A stretch of 64,000 nt of DNA from Boswellia sacra (Eukaryota > Streptophyta > Magnoliopsida > Sapindales > Burseraceae): contig SNVD02009916.1 in NCBI GenBank assembly GCA_013180625.2, positions 62,001 to 126,000 of the forward strand, read 5' to 3'. Position numbers and translations under genes: made by a program. Below, piece by piece: positions 25,541-37,200 of the stretch. Position 1 is the stretch's first letter. Every line of letters begins with the position of its first letter. Under the pieces are notes generated by a model that saw only the letters and a program-made list of their open reading frames with translations, was not told the origin of the DNA and did no database searches.

Positions 25541-26100
25541 TTGACTAAGGGGTTTATTTGTTGAAAAAAAAATTTTTGTTTAAAAAAGTTCTCACTTGTT
25601 TTTCAAATTGACAAGCATCACAAATCTTGTTATTTTCAAATTTTATTTTTGGAAGACCATCAACAAAATTATTTTTAGAAATTTTTGAAATTGTGTCGAT
25701 GCTAGCATGACCTAACCTTCTATGCCATAACCAAGTATCATGATTAACAATGAAATAATTTTCTACATGATCATTAACATCAATATCAATTGTATATTAC
25801 CAACAAATAATGTCTTATTGTTACTAACATCCTTAATCACACATCTATTAGGCTCAAAAGCAACAAAATACCCTTTATCACACAATTGACTAATGCTAAT
25901 CAAATCATGTTTTAAACCATTACCAAGCAAAATATTTTCAATAACAAGTGAAGAAGGGTTACCAATATCACCATGTTCGATTACCCTTCCTTTGGCATTA
26001 TCACCGAAGGTCACATATTCTCCTTTCTTCATGATTAATCTTGAGAAATTGGAGGCATCTCCGGTCATATGCCTTGAGCATCCACTATCTAAGTACCACT
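25541..26100 (-). pseudogene. copia protease and integrase zinc-binding region, frameshifted and truncated
   Basis: The minus strand reads WYLDSGCSRHMTGD (aspartic protease DSG active site; rc of about 26100-26050), then the gag-pre-integrase segment with LKHDLISISQLCDKG in the open stretch 25763-26068. After a frame change near 25790 it reads the integrase HHCC zinc finger: WLWHRRLGHAS and, further on, CDACQFEKQ (about 25720-25590). Text then becomes unrelated near 25550, where the integrase core should start. The DSG codons lie out of frame with the preceding gag ORF, so a base has been lost or gained near 26090. Confidence 0.85.
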
Positions 26101-27048
26101 TGTGTTTGCCACTCCTTTGTCTCTACAATCAACATTCAAGGAGTAACTTTTTGGTACCCAAAAGTTCTTGGGTCCTTGGGGGTTAGTTATGGTACTTTTT
26201 GGAACCCATATTTGTTTTAGATTAGGATTTTTCCTAATATAGCAAGAATACACTTTATGTCTTTTACTTCCACAATAAGTACATGAATGATTAGGATTAT
26301 TCCAAAAAGATGCATGAGCAAAATAATTTTTAAAATACTTTTGATTTTTATGAGTTTTATATCCTAAGCCTCTTTTATCAAAAACACACCTTTGGTTTTG
26401 TAACATAGAGTTCAAATTTTTGATGCTTTTTGTAAAACTATCAACAATATTTCTCAAGTCATTATTTTCCTTTTTCAAAATAACATTTTCTTTCTCCAAT
26501 TTATCAAAATCCTTTGGTTGTAAAATGTCATTTTCAGTTTTTAATAAATGTATTTGACTTTCCAAACTTTCAAAATCTTTTTGTTTTAAAATTTCATTTT
26601 CATTTTCTAAAGCTTCATTTATTTCCACCAACTCTTCTAAATGAGATAACATGATTTTTGACTTCTTTTTGAAAGCATTGATTTTTGAATTTAGTTTATC
26701 AACTTGTACATGTAAATTTTGGAATGCTTCAAATAATTCATCATATGAAAGTTTAGGATCATAGTTTAGAATACTTACCTCATCTTCACTTAAAGCCATG
26801 AAGCACATGTTTGCCACTTCGCAATCTTCTTCTTCGGTGGAGCTAGCCTCACTATCATCCCAATTTGTGGCTTTCATTGCTTTGGATTTCTTGTTTTGAC
26901 TCTTGAAGTAAGGACAATCCATCTTTACATGTCCCGGTTTCTTGCACTCATAGCAAATGACTTGATCATTTTTCTTATCTTGCTTTGAGCTTTGCCCTTT
27001 GTACTTCCTTCTAGAGTTCTTCTTGAATCCTTGGTTTCTTCTAATCAT
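26089..27048 (-). CDS. copia gag distal part with CCHC zinc knuckle (open segment of a broken gene)
   Basis: This 319-residue open frame has a basic start, then a CCHC zinc knuckle CYECKKPGHVKMDC at about residues 33-46, a Ser/Glu-rich stretch, a long coiled-coil region (about residues 100-215, many Leu/Glu/Lys/Asn), and a second Cys/His pair CTYCGSKRHKVYSC near residue 256. The long coil after the knuckle is typical of SIRE-like copia gag. In an intact element it would continue from the frame at 27054-27827 and into the protease; both junctions carry frameshifts. Confidence 0.85.
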   Translation of the reverse strand: MIRRNQGFKKNSRRKYKGQSSKQDKKNDQVICYECKKPGHVKMDCPYFKSQNKKSKAMKATNWDDSEASSTEEEDCEVANMCFMALSEDEVSILNYDPKLSYDELFEAFQNLHVQVDKLNSKINAFKKKSKIMLSHLEELVEINEALENENEILKQKDFESLESQIHLLKTENDILQPKDFDKLEKENVILKKENNDLRNIVDSFTKSIKNLNSMLQNQRCVFDKRGLGYKTHKNQKYFKNYFAHASFWNNPNHSCTYCGSKRHKVYSCYIRKNPNLKQIWVPKSTITNPQGPKNFWVPKSYSLNVDCRDKGVANTSGT

Positions 27049-27053
27049 CCTTT

Positions 27054-27827
27054 TTAGCTTTCTTGTGATGAATGCAAGATCTTCATCATCTCCTTCATCG
27101 TTGGACTCATCATCTTCTTTGTTGAAGATTTGAAAGCGATATTTTTCTTTTTCTTGAAATCTTCTTCGTTCTCCTTCAAGGTGATTTCATGAGTCATGAG
27201 AGAACCCATAAGTTCTTCTAATGGTAGTTTGGTGAGGTCCTTTGCTTCTTGAATTGCCGTCACCTTTGGCTCCCAAGATTTTGGTAGACACCTAAGAATC
27301 TTTCTCACCATTTCAACATTAGAATAAGATTTACCAAGAGATTTCAAACTATTAATAATATCCGTAAATCTAGTAAACATTTCAGAAATTGATTCATCCG
27401 ATTTCATCTTAAAAAGCTCATAACTATGAACTAGCATACTAATTTTGGATTCTTTAACTTGACTAGTTCCTTCATGAGTTACTTCAAGTGTGTGCCATAT
27501 TTCTTGTGCCGTAGAACAAGTAGATATTCTATTAAACTCATTTCTATCTAGAGCACAATATAACACATTCATAGCTTTAGCATTCAAACTCAATTTCTTT
27601 TTATCATCTTCACTAAACTCTTTAGGTTCTTTAAGCATGCATTCCCCATTTTCAATTTTGGTAGGAACAAAAGGTCCTTCCAAAACAATAGACCACAAAT
27701 CATAATCAAAAGATTTCAAGAAAATACTCATTCTAGTTTTCCAATAAGAGTAATCACTTCCATTAAAAAATGGAGGTCTAGAGATAGAAAGTCCCTCAAC
27801 ATATGAAGTTGAATTAAAAGTTGCCAT
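27054..27827 (-). CDS. copia gag proximal part (UBN2-type domain), open segment of a broken gene
   Basis: This 257-residue frame begins MATFNSTSYVEG. The gag capsid-like domain contains PPFFNGSDYSYWKTRM near the N-terminus, then AQEIWHTLEVTHEGTSQVKE and LGKSYSNVEMVRKILRCLP, the usual landmarks of copia gag (UBN2/DUF4219). Near residue 235 the frame slips: the expected acidic stretch is read as Lys/Met-rich text (KKMMSPTMKEMM) and stops. The acidic stretch continues in another frame into the ORF at 26089-27048. The start lies about 50 bp downstream of the primer-binding site, as expected. Confidence 0.88.
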   Translation of the reverse strand: MATFNSTSYVEGLSISRPPFFNGSDYSYWKTRMSIFLKSFDYDLWSIVLEGPFVPTKIENGECMLKEPKEFSEDDKKKLSLNAKAMNVLYCALDRNEFNRISTCSTAQEIWHTLEVTHEGTSQVKESKISMLVHSYELFKMKSDESISEMFTRFTDIINSLKSLGKSYSNVEMVRKILRCLPKSWEPKVTAIQEAKDLTKLPLEELMGSLMTHEITLKENEEDFKKKKNIAFKSSTKKMMSPTMKEMMKILHSSQES

Positions 27828-27882
27828 AGCTCAAAAATCGGTTAAGATTTAAAAAAATGAGCAACCTTGCTCTGATACCACT

Positions 27883-29613
27883 TGTTGACCCAGGTATGGC
27901 AACCCAAGAGGGGGGGTGAATTGGGTTTTTATTTATTAAAACGGATTTGTAAAACTTTTCTTTGAAGATCAAAATTATTTAACTCTTTCTTTGAGAATGA
28001 AGGTGAAGAAGATGATATTAGAAGTTATCAAATATGTAATCAAGAGAATAATAATAATGAACAATCACAAGTGCAAGTAAATGTAAAGAGCATAGGGATA
28101 GAGAGAGTGCAAACTCAATTTACGTGGTTCGGCAAACCTTGCCTACGTCCACGGGCTCCTAGCTCCACGAGCTAAGCTTTCCACTAAGTTGTAGAAATCT
28201 TTACAACTTGCTTGATGAACAACCTCACCAAGACTTTTTCCTTCAACCTTGATGAACAACCACCAAGGCAACTTCCTTCAACTCTTGATAACACCACACC
28301 AAGAGTTCTTCTTGATGAACAACCTCACCAAGGCAACTTCCTTCAACCCTTGATAACACCACACCAAGAGTTCTTCTTGATGAACAACCTCACCAAGGAA
28401 ATATTTCTCTCAAGGATAACTTTTATCCTTTACAATAAGATCTCACTCTCACCACAATACAAGAACAAAGATAATTGTTTATAACAAAATACAACTCTCC
28501 TCAAAGAGTAGATAAAAAATATAAAAGCTCTCTAAAAATGATATTTCCCTTATTTGTGGCTTGATGGATCATCTTGAATGAATGGGAGAAGGGCTCATTT
28601 TATAGGCAAATGAGATGAACTTGATCAAGTGAAGACACCAATTCCAAAGTTTCTGCCTACCATAAAAACCGTAATATTATCTGCCATTTTTGTCAATGTT
28701 TTGTTTGAAATTTGAAAATCTGCAAAACATAAAAGATCTGCACATTTGAATAAGCTTTCCAACGCATCAAGAACCAAGTCATTTGGATATCTGTAGCTCA
28801 AGATATGGCCAAAACACCATTCGGTGCTCAAGTGACTTGATTTTTCTTCCATGTGTCAGTCCACTGACTTGAATGATAATTCTGTCAGCCTTCCGTTTGA
28901 AATTTGAATTTCTTCAAAACATAAAAGATCTTCTTATTTGAATAAGCTTTTCAAAACATTAAGAATCAAAGCATTTCAATATCTCTATCTTAAGATATGG
29001 CCAAAACACCATTCGGTGCTCATGTGAGTTGATTTTTCTTCTCTGTGTCAGTCCACCGAATTGCATGTCAATTATGTCGGCCTTCCATTTGAAATTTGAA
29101 TTTTTCAAAACATATGAAATGTGCCCCATTAAGTCATCTTTCCAATGCCACAAGAATCAAGTCATTTTGATTTTTCTAGCTCAAGATATGTCCAAAGGAG
29201 TATTCGGTGCTCATGTCAGCTGCTTCCATTTGTCTTTCAACTTGCATGATGATTTGGACAACCTTACACTTGAAATTCGAATTTCTTTGAAACATATGAA
29301 ATGTTATAAATTGAGTAAGCTTTCCAAAGCTTAAGAATCACATCATTTGGACATCTGTACAGAAATATATGACCAATTGATTGAACATTGCTCATGTGTC
29401 ACATTCCTTGAATCAAACCTTGTTCTTAAACTTTGGTGCCTTTAACATGTAGTCTTCTCCTTAGCTTCAACACTTCATTTTAATAAGCCTTTTCTTGATT
29501 TTACAATTATTTCAATGATATTACTCTTGCACATAAATAAACATGTTAGTAAATCACAATTAATCAATGTGTATTGTTATCATCAAAATTATCATGTAGC
29601 CTTAGGGCTAACA
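27883..29613 (-). repeat. 5' LTR of the copia element
   Basis: It begins TGTTGACCCA and ends GGGCTAACA, then AATCA. It is about 34 bp longer than its partner, mainly because of an extra partial unit of the internal GATGAACAACCTCACCAAGG tandem repeat near 28212-28390. The primer-binding site abuts its left edge, which makes it the 5' LTR on the minus strand. Confidence 0.93.
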
Positions 29614-29618
29614 AATCA

Positions 29619-30689
29619 CTCTCAAACACTTATTAAAAAATAAACCCCACAAATTCGTTGTAAGCTCACTTGATTGAAAGAAACTAGATGAAATCTTCAA
29701 GTTTCCCAAATTGTAAAAGGTAAACCTCATTGCTTGAAAATCTCTACTCTCTAGTATATATGATTCAATGCTAAAGTAGGCATGTTAATCTTTTATACAT
29801 ATTTAGTGTCGATGAAAATGATTAAGAATTCTATTTTCTATGAATTTTCGGATTCACATCCATAAATTAGACAATAAGAAATCTGTGTAGAAATCCAATT
29901 TTAATCAATTATTTTATTTAACTAAACATTGTTAAAAAAAATTATGAATTATATTCTAAATACTTTGTATGTCTATTTTAATTTTTGAAAATTTTTGTAT
30001 TTATTGAACAAGTATTTAAATTTCTATGATTTTTCAAATTAGGTGGACTAGCTGGTTGATATTGTGTGGTAGATTTGTCTAACATGATTAAATTTATTTA
30101 AAATTGATTTTGTCCTATTTGCCTAAGAGAAAATCTAGAATATAGTATATGGATCGGCTTCATTCTTTTAAAATGTTAAAGTGTTTTGATGGTTAGTTTA
30201 ATAGATAAAATTTTGATAGTATATATGATTCTGTGGTAAGACTAAATTGGTAAAACCTATGAATTTGAGTATAATGAATGTAGTTCAACCAATCAATTTT
30301 AAGTTGTATTAGGGTGGTTTGTGGTCTTGGATTGATGGTAATAAAGTGCATTTTCAGGTAACAAAGCAAGAAAAAAAAAGGTTGTTTTACATTAGTTACA
30401 AATTTAGAAATCTACTATTTTTAAGATTGATTTAACTTAATTGATGAATTGTTCTTATCTTGGAAAGTAAATTGTTTGACTATTGTTTAGTGTGTTCCAA
30501 ATTTAAGGTGTTACATTTAGTGCTAAGACATTTTAGTATGTTGCACTTTTTATAGAAAGGAATGATATATATCTTTTTCTTTTTAAAAAAAAATAGACTG
30601 AAGAAATATTTTAAAAAAATGTTACTCTCATTACACTTTGGGGAGAAGAGTAAAGCTTAAAAGATAAAAGTATAAGTTGATATATGAGA
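29619..30689. other. Unassigned spacer
   Basis: AT-rich sequence between the copia target duplication and the start of the zf-MYM hAT pseudogene. It probably includes the 5' flank of that transposon. No open frame of note. Confidence 0.4.
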
Positions 30690-32780
30690 TCTTCCCACGG
30701 ACCTTAGATTATGATCTCAAATTTTAGATTATGATCCTAATAATCAAGATCAAATTCGAATAATATACTTACAAAGATGTCCTTGTCAACCTAAAGGCCA
30801 TGATTTTCCCTTTAAGAAGTTTGGAGACATCTTACGATATTTGTTTCTTCTTTTTTCAATGAATATCTCGAATTGGTTAGAATATAGTAGCAAAAGATGC
30901 TACTTTGTCTTTGATGGAATTAGTTCAAACCAAAGTTATCATTTTGTTTGTGAAGTGTTTTGAAATTGGAAGAAAAAAGAAAAATTGAAAATTCATGTTG
31001 CAGGTGTTGATAGTTCTTATAATCAAGCTCAAGGTTTTGGTGACGTACTAGTGAATGAAAGATAACATATTCATCCTCTTTTACCTAGACATTCTAATCA
31101 AGTTCAGGATGAATATCAAACTTGCTTAAATGCAACAATTGATTGCATCTATTTCTTTTGAGATAGCTTAAATAATCAAGGAAATTTCTTTAGCTTTTAC
31201 AATTTCTTGTAGATCACAATGAAGAGATCAAAGCTGTTACTTTTGGTGATCCTCCTAAAAATCTCAAATTGACATCAATTGAGGTTTAGAAATATATTAT
31301 AAGTGTTATTTCAATTGAAACTACTAATTTTATATTTCGAGATATGGATGATTCTTTATTTTCAATAATGATTTGTAAGTCTCGTGATATATATACAAAT
31401 GAGCAATTAACGGTTTTCTTGTGTTCTATGAATAAAAATAGGCTTGCTATGGAGTCGTTCCCAGGCATTTAACATGTTACTAGTACTACAACTGTTTTTC
31501 TTAAAGCAACATATTTTTTTAAGGCATAGATTGAGCATTTCTAGGTTACGTGGGTAGAGGGATGATGGAGTTAGAAATATGCAAGGGGAGCACAATGGTT
31601 TTAAAGCACTTATAATGAAGGAAAACAAATATGCTTATTATGGTCATTGTTTTGCCCATTAACTTCAATTGGCACTTGTGTTGTGGCATAGAAAAATATT
31701 GATTTTAATGATCTTTTGAATATTGATGCAATTATGGTTAATATTAGTGGACCATCATCAAAATGTTATAATCTTCTTCGAGATAAGTAAGCTTATAACG
31801 TTATTCAAGCTCTTAATGGTGGTGAACTTTTAAGTGAAAAGGTCTCGATGAAACGGCTAATCTCAAGCATTCAAAGGACACACATTGGGTTCATATTGTG
31901 GTACCTAACCATATCTATGACGTTTTCATCAATTATTGGTGTTCTTGAGATAATTGAAATTGATAAAATAAATTTCTAAGCAAAAATTTCAAGCAAAACT
32001 TATAAGGCAGTTGATGTAATCATTTGATGTTGTGTTTTGTTTATTTTTTTATGAAAGATATACCTCACTTTCCAATGAATTATCTCAAGCTTTATAAAGA
32101 AAAGATTAGGATATTGTAAATGCTATTAAATTGGTTGGAGTATGTAGGTCTATCTTAAAAATGATGAGGGAGAATGGATGAGATAATTTGCTTAGTAAAG
32201 TATTTTCATTTTGTGGTAATCATGATATTGATGTCCCTAAGATGAATGATATGTTTCTAATTCAAGGGAAGTCAAGGTGTAAAGCTCAAGAAATCACAAA
32301 TTTACATTATTATCTTGTTGAGCTATTTTATACTATTTTAGATATGCAACTTCAAGAGCTAAATAATTATATTAATGAGGCAAACACTAAGTTGCTTATT
32401 TTTTTGGTTGCTTTATGTCCAAATAAGTCATTTGATGCTTTTGATAAGCAAAGATTGATATGCCTTGTTGAACTTCATCCAAAAGGTTTTAGTGAATTAA
32501 ATATCAAGATTGATCTCCAGCTTGATGTTTACATTATAGATATGCACTCTAGTGTGCAATTTTTAGATTTTAATGGGATTGGGAAGTTGTAGAGGAAATT
32601 TTTTGACACTGAAAAAGATATTGCGTATCCATTTGTTCTTCTATTGGTGAAATTAGCTTTAACGCTACTAGTTCTCACTGCCATTGTAGATTAAGTATTT
32701 TTAGCACTGAATTTTGCGAAGAATCATCTTCAAAATTGAATAGGGATCAATGGTTGAATGATAACTTGGTTGCTTAAATT
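30690..32780 (+). pseudogene. hAT transposase pseudogene, zf-MYM/TTF-type (DUF4371)
   Basis: The plus strand reads a decayed transposase of the plant zf-MYM type 1-like group. Near 30745-30840 are IRIIYLQRCPCQPKGHDFPF and KKFGD (TTF zinc-finger region). At about 30960-31140 are NWKKKEKL, VDSSYNQAQGF and YQTCLNATIDC. At about 31290-31620 the DUF4371 core appears in pieces. At 32188-32592 an open stretch of 134 codons has VFSFCGNHDIDVPKMNDMF and EITNLHYYLVELFYTILDMQ. At 32620-32780 a hAT dimerisation remnant reads AYPFVLLLVKLALTLLVLTA. Many stops and frame changes; no ORF spans it. It differs in class from the BED-type hAT at 14041-19680. Confidence 0.85.
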
Positions 32781-32788
32781 AAGGCAAC

Positions 32789-32981
32789 GTAATGCTGAGT
32801 ATATAACTAAGTTGTACAACCTAAACAACCTGACATGGCAAAAATTCACTCGATGAGTTGGTCCCATTTTGTTTATTAAAAATTAGTTAATTTATCTTTC
32901 ATTTTTACCTAGCTAATGAATCTATGGCATATCAGGTTGTATGAGTTAGGTTGTATAATTTAGTTGTATACCTAGTATTAC
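32789..32981. mobile_element. MITE with about 50-bp terminal inverted repeats
   Basis: The left end GTAATGCTGAGTATATAACT matches the reverse complement of the right end (GTAATACTAGGTATACAACT); the inverted match continues through TAAGTTGTACAACCTAAACA-like text for about 50 bp. The total is about 190 bp. The same terminal text flanks the split MITE at 52643-53943. It lies directly after the hAT pseudogene. The target duplication is unclear. Confidence 0.75.
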
Positions 32982-34852
32982 TCTTTATTAATTTATGCAT
33001 ATTAACAACAATTATTCATCTAACTCATATTTCTTTCTACAGTCCAGGAAATCTAAAAGAAAGTTGTGGAGAAGACAAAACAAAACAAAAACACCACACA
33101 CATACCACATTATTGGTAGCTTGGTTAATCAACTTCGTAAAAGTGCCCAAATTACGACTTCTTATTTGCTTTCAAGTCCAAAAAATATTTTCTAAAAACA
33201 CATAGATATCGATACATTTTAAATCAATATCAATAACATACCATTTTTAAAATTCAAATAAATTCAAAACCAACCACATAGTATTACTAAATTATGAAAA
33301 CAAAAACTTAAAATACAAAGACAAACACACCTTCCAAAATAGAAATACATTGAAGTTATTGCTTGATGGTTTTTGTTCATGGTTCTTTTATTATTTTAAT
33401 GCTTGCCAAAATTTGGTTTTCTAATACTTTGTATGAGAATTGAGTTCTTAGAGACTTTTGAGGGAAACTAAATAGGTTGTGGAGGGAAGTTGAGATAGTT
33501 TTCTTATTTTAAGTATGAAGATAATTTTGTCAAAAATTAAGACTTAAGTCTATTTTATTTTAAAACTGAAAAAGATGGTCTATTTCTATTATTTTCTCAT
33601 AAAATAGAGGCTAACAGATTTATAACCTAAACTCTCTTTTAAGATGGATGTTTACAAGGGTTTGAGGCCAAGTTCCCAAGTCTAGGAATTGTAATAATTT
33701 TCCAACATCTTGCTTGTCTTTATTAGTTATTAAAGAGTACAAGAACGCATAAGATTGTTTATTCTTTCTTGAGGTCTAGGTTAGTCATCCACCTGTGGGG
33801 CACTTTACCTTTTCCTAATCTCTACGTCAACAACCTTAGTTGCCCTTAAGTAAGGATACATTAATATTACATACAATACGAGTTATTCCAATAACATTAG
33901 TTTAGTAATATTTTCAACATTATTGTTATTGGATGCGAACATTAGATTATCTAAATTTTTCATAATATATATAAATAACCAATTATTGATTAGTAATAAA
34001 GTTTGTCAAAAAAATAATATAAAATAGATCTTAAAAATACTATTATTAGTATTTCTCTTATTTTTGCAATTTTTTCTATAAAATTTTTCATTCAACTAAA
34101 TAATAAAGCTTATGCTATACCTTTTGAAGCAAGAACTAATAGAGAGATAGTTAAAAATTGCTTTTAAAATATTAAAATTGGTAAAATGAGACCAATAGCG
34201 ACGGGTGATTACTCCAATTAGACCTTATCTAAAAAACGATTAAATCATTTATCTCTCTTAAATTTTAAAAAATTATAAAATCATTCTAATTTATAAATTT
34301 TTTTAAAATATCTTAAATTAATCTATGAAATATATTTAAAAATTAGATGAAATAATTGTAGTAAAAGAAATAGTAATTTGGAAAATATTTTTTCCTTCTT
34401 TTGTTAATGAAATTATATAAAAAAATGTAACACTTAAACTGGGAGTTTTAACCTAATTAAGTTTTATATTTGAGAAAACTTCTTTTTCTTAAAGTAGAAT
34501 TATTATTGTGAGAAAATATAGGATTAAGAAAAAATTGTCCTTCTATCAAAAGAAACTTTCAAATATATGTTTTTGTAATTAAAGATGTAGTACCTAAATG
34601 TGTTTCTTCACTTAATTAAGTTTTTTAATTAAAAATTTATAATTTTCTAAAAAGAAATAATTATTTTAAAGGATAAAGTAAAAAAAATTCTTCTATTCAA
34701 TAAAACTAATTTAAAAATATCTATCGTTGCTTAACATTTCTTTTTCTTTTTCTTTTTAAGACATGCCTTTTATTACATGTTTATATACATACATACATAC
34801 ATACATATTATACATGTATAGAATATATGTAAGGAAATAATCTTTTAATGAT
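32982..34852. other. Unassigned AT-rich spacer
   Basis: No gene is recognised. Overlapping plus-strand frames at 32951-33205 are low in complexity and look like chance. A (TACA)n microsatellite lies at 34786-34807. The stretch 33700-34760 is very AT-rich. Confidence 0.45.
34786..34807. repeat. (TACA)n microsatellite
   Basis: About five TACA units. Confidence 0.85.
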
Positions 34853-34984
34853 TTTTTAATAGGGAAATATCACATATTACCCCTGCTTTTTGGTGAAATT
34901 TCACACAAAAGTACATTTTACTACTTTGTATGAGCGCATACTCTTACCTTTTGTAAAAGTCATTAATGGACGACCATTCTATTA

Positions 34985-35230
34985 AATTTTCAATTAAAAA
35001 CTTGTAAATATGCCAAAAGGAGAGGGTTACAATGGACATAATTTTTTAAAATTTAAGAAATATGTAAGGGCTAGGATTCATGGACCATCATTCTGTTAAA
35101 TTTTCAATTAAAAGGTTGTAAATATACCATTATGTTAAAATTTAAATTAAAAGCTTGTAAATATGCTAAAAGGAAAGGGTTATAATGGACATAATTTATT
35201 AAAATTTAAGAAATATGTAAGGGTTAGGAT
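34985..35230. repeat. 153-bp direct repeat within the left arm of the Mutator-like element
   Basis: Text around CTTGTAAATATGCCAAAAGG, AATGGACATAATTT and AGAAATATGTAAGGGCTAGG occurs twice, with landmarks at 35001 and 35154. Confidence 0.8.
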
Positions 35231-36199
35231 TTGAGGTTACTTAGAAAACATTAAACTTGGACTTAACCACCAAGCCAAAGAAACTATTTGAATTTAAAGG
35301 AAAAAAAATTCAATAGAGCGTCTTCTTCTTATTATGGAAAACAATAGTTTACAAGTTCCACCTAGATCACGATCACTCATGGGATTCATCATCGTGATAT
35401 CCCCTAAGAAGAAAATCTTGACACTTTCATTTGAATCCAAAAACTAGAGAGTGAGAGTGAAATGGAGAGCCTCCTCTTTGAAATTTGAAATCCCATTTTC
35501 CCGCCCTTTCTTGGCTTCCAATCAACTCGATCGTAACGTCTCCTCCTTATCTTTGCTTTTCTTCATTAACTTAATTATATATTTCTTTGCTTGTTTTTTG
35601 AGAAACCTAAGTGAAAACAATAGAAATATGAATTTTGTGCAAAGATCTTACATTCTTTTCATGTTGTTTCTCACACGTCTTTTGTTGAAACAAAAAATTA
35701 GATATTTCACCAATTTGTATTATAGATGGGGTTTTTATACACCAAGCTATACAATAAATACAATAAAGTGAAGCTTTATGAAATTTATGTTGTCTTTTTG
35801 TCATTTGTGAAATCTGAGAAAATTAAGGAAAGTGAAGGAGTTGTGACATTTCTGTTCTTATTTAGGGAGTTGTTATGCTAATTTTTTTTTCTAATAAATC
35901 TTAGAAGAAAAAGTTCATTGAATTTGAAGAAATTAACAAAGATCAAGATTTGAAGTTTCAACTGGCTTTTGGTAGTAGTTGGGCGGCTAGGTTTTTAGGC
36001 GTTGGTGGTGGCTGTTGGTGTTATAGGGGGTGGTGGCAGCAATTGTTGATGTTCTGAGATTTTAATGGTAAGTTGATGGATAACGGTGATGATCGGTTGA
36101 GGAGAGATTAGTGGGGACAGTGGTGGTGGGGTCACATTTATTTTTTTTTATAAGTTTAATTCCTTAAAATTCATATTATATAAACAATAAACTTTATAT

Positions 36200-37119
36200 T
36201 AGGGGTGGGAATTCATGTTCGTGGGTCGTGTTCGTGTCGTGTTAAGCTATGACACAACAAAGATTAGTCCAATACAAACCTCACCTGTTTATTATGTGTG
36301 TCAATGAGACTCAACCCGAGTATAACTCGATTATTAAATGGGTGACCCGCAGGTGACACGACACGATACGCGAACACGCATAATAAATGGAGTTAGACAC
36401 GAATATGACTCGTTTAACATAATGATGACACGTTTAAATATTTGACATATTTATGACACGTTTTACAGGCATGATTACAACATGTTTAAATGATTAACAT
36501 AATTATGACACGATTAAGTATTTCATTTTCCAACCTATTTCAGTATTTTTAAATTAAAAAAATAATAAGAAAATATTCAAAATTAATCCACAATACAATA
36601 AAAAGTCCACTAAATATCAAGTTTCATACGAACTTAAAATGCAAATTAGCTTCAGAAAAAAATACATTGCATCTTTTTAACTCTTAAATAACCTACAAAA
36701 GAATATGTAAAAAAAAATTAAGGAAAGTTCAAGATCATATCAAAATTAATAATAATATAATATTAATATTAATAAAAATACAACCTTGAATTTAAATATC
36801 TAATAAACATATAATGAATTTTAAAATTAATTTGTATTTATAATTGTATCACTTTAAAAATATCATGTCAATCCGTGTTAGTCGTATTGTTATTTTTTAC
36901 TAGTGTTAATCGTGTCATAAATGGGTTCGTGTCATAGACGGATTCGTGTCACCCACGGGTGCAATCCTTTAACCCAAACATGACCCAATTATTAAATAGA
37001 TTGAAAATTTCAATCCGAACACAATCCAAACACGATTAAGACAAACCTAAACCCGCTAATTTTCGTGTTCTGTCTTGTCGTGTCAGGTTCACAGGTCGTG
37101 TCAAAAATTCCCACCCCTA
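36200..37119. mobile_element. Non-autonomous hAT element, 920 bp, perfect 8-bp TSD
   Basis: The ends are TAGGGGTGGGAATTCATG and, on the opposite strand, TAGGGGTGGGAATTTTTG: a 14-bp perfect terminal inverted repeat. CTTTATAT is present on both sides (36192-36199 and 37120-37127). Both arms are rich in CGTGTC/GACACG words (for example GTGTCGTG on the left and CGTGTCAGG on the right), and the core is AT-rich. There is no coding capacity. It is inserted in the Mutator-like element at 34862-37415 and is therefore younger than it. Confidence 0.9.
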
Positions 37120-37146
37120 CTTTATATATATCAAGTTAAGTGAGAA

Positions 37147-37200
37147 GTTGGTGTAGTGGTAAAGGTGAAAGTATTTTGTTAATAGCAAGGGTTTGAATCA
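37147..37200 (+). other. tRNA-like pol III box pair (possible SINE remnant)
   Basis: TTGGTGTAGTGGTAAAGG (about 37148) resembles an A box and GGGTTTGAATCAT (about 37188) resembles a degenerate B box, about 40 bp apart. This is the spacing of tRNA-derived SINE heads. It cannot be a tRNA gene because no acceptor stem or anticodon arm can be drawn. It lies inside the right arm of the Mutator-like element. Confidence 0.35.

Larger units (their letters stand above)
23556..29613 (-). mobile_element. Ty1/copia retrotransposon, SIRE-like, internally deleted
   Basis: Two long direct repeats (23556-25252 and 27883-29613) flank about 2.6 kb of internal sequence. The target duplication AATCA is present on both sides (23551-23555 and 29614-29618). 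On the minus strand the order is 5' LTR, primer-binding site TGGTATCAGAGCAAGG (initiator tRNA-Met type, rc of about 27865-27880), gag, zinc knuckle, protease and the zinc-binding start of integrase; then an abrupt jump to a polypurine tract and the 3' LTR. The integrase core, reverse transcriptase and RNase H are missing, so it cannot move alone. The long-coiled gag and the WVPKS-type phrases fit the SIRE/Maximus lineage (inference). Both LTRs are very similar, which argues for a fairly recent insertion. Confidence 0.95.

Noticed and set aside
25893..26186. 97-codon plus-strand frame
   Set aside because: Shadow of the copia protease/gag region on the opposite strand.
35451..35771. 106-codon plus-strand frame as a captured gene
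   Set aside because: Composition is hydrophobic and AT-driven and matches no family; the surrounding segment may still be captured DNA, but this frame is not supported.
37147..37200. tRNA gene suggested by A-box-like and B-box-like words
   Set aside because: No acceptor stem, anticodon loop or T stem can be built; at most a SINE remnant, which is how it is listed.
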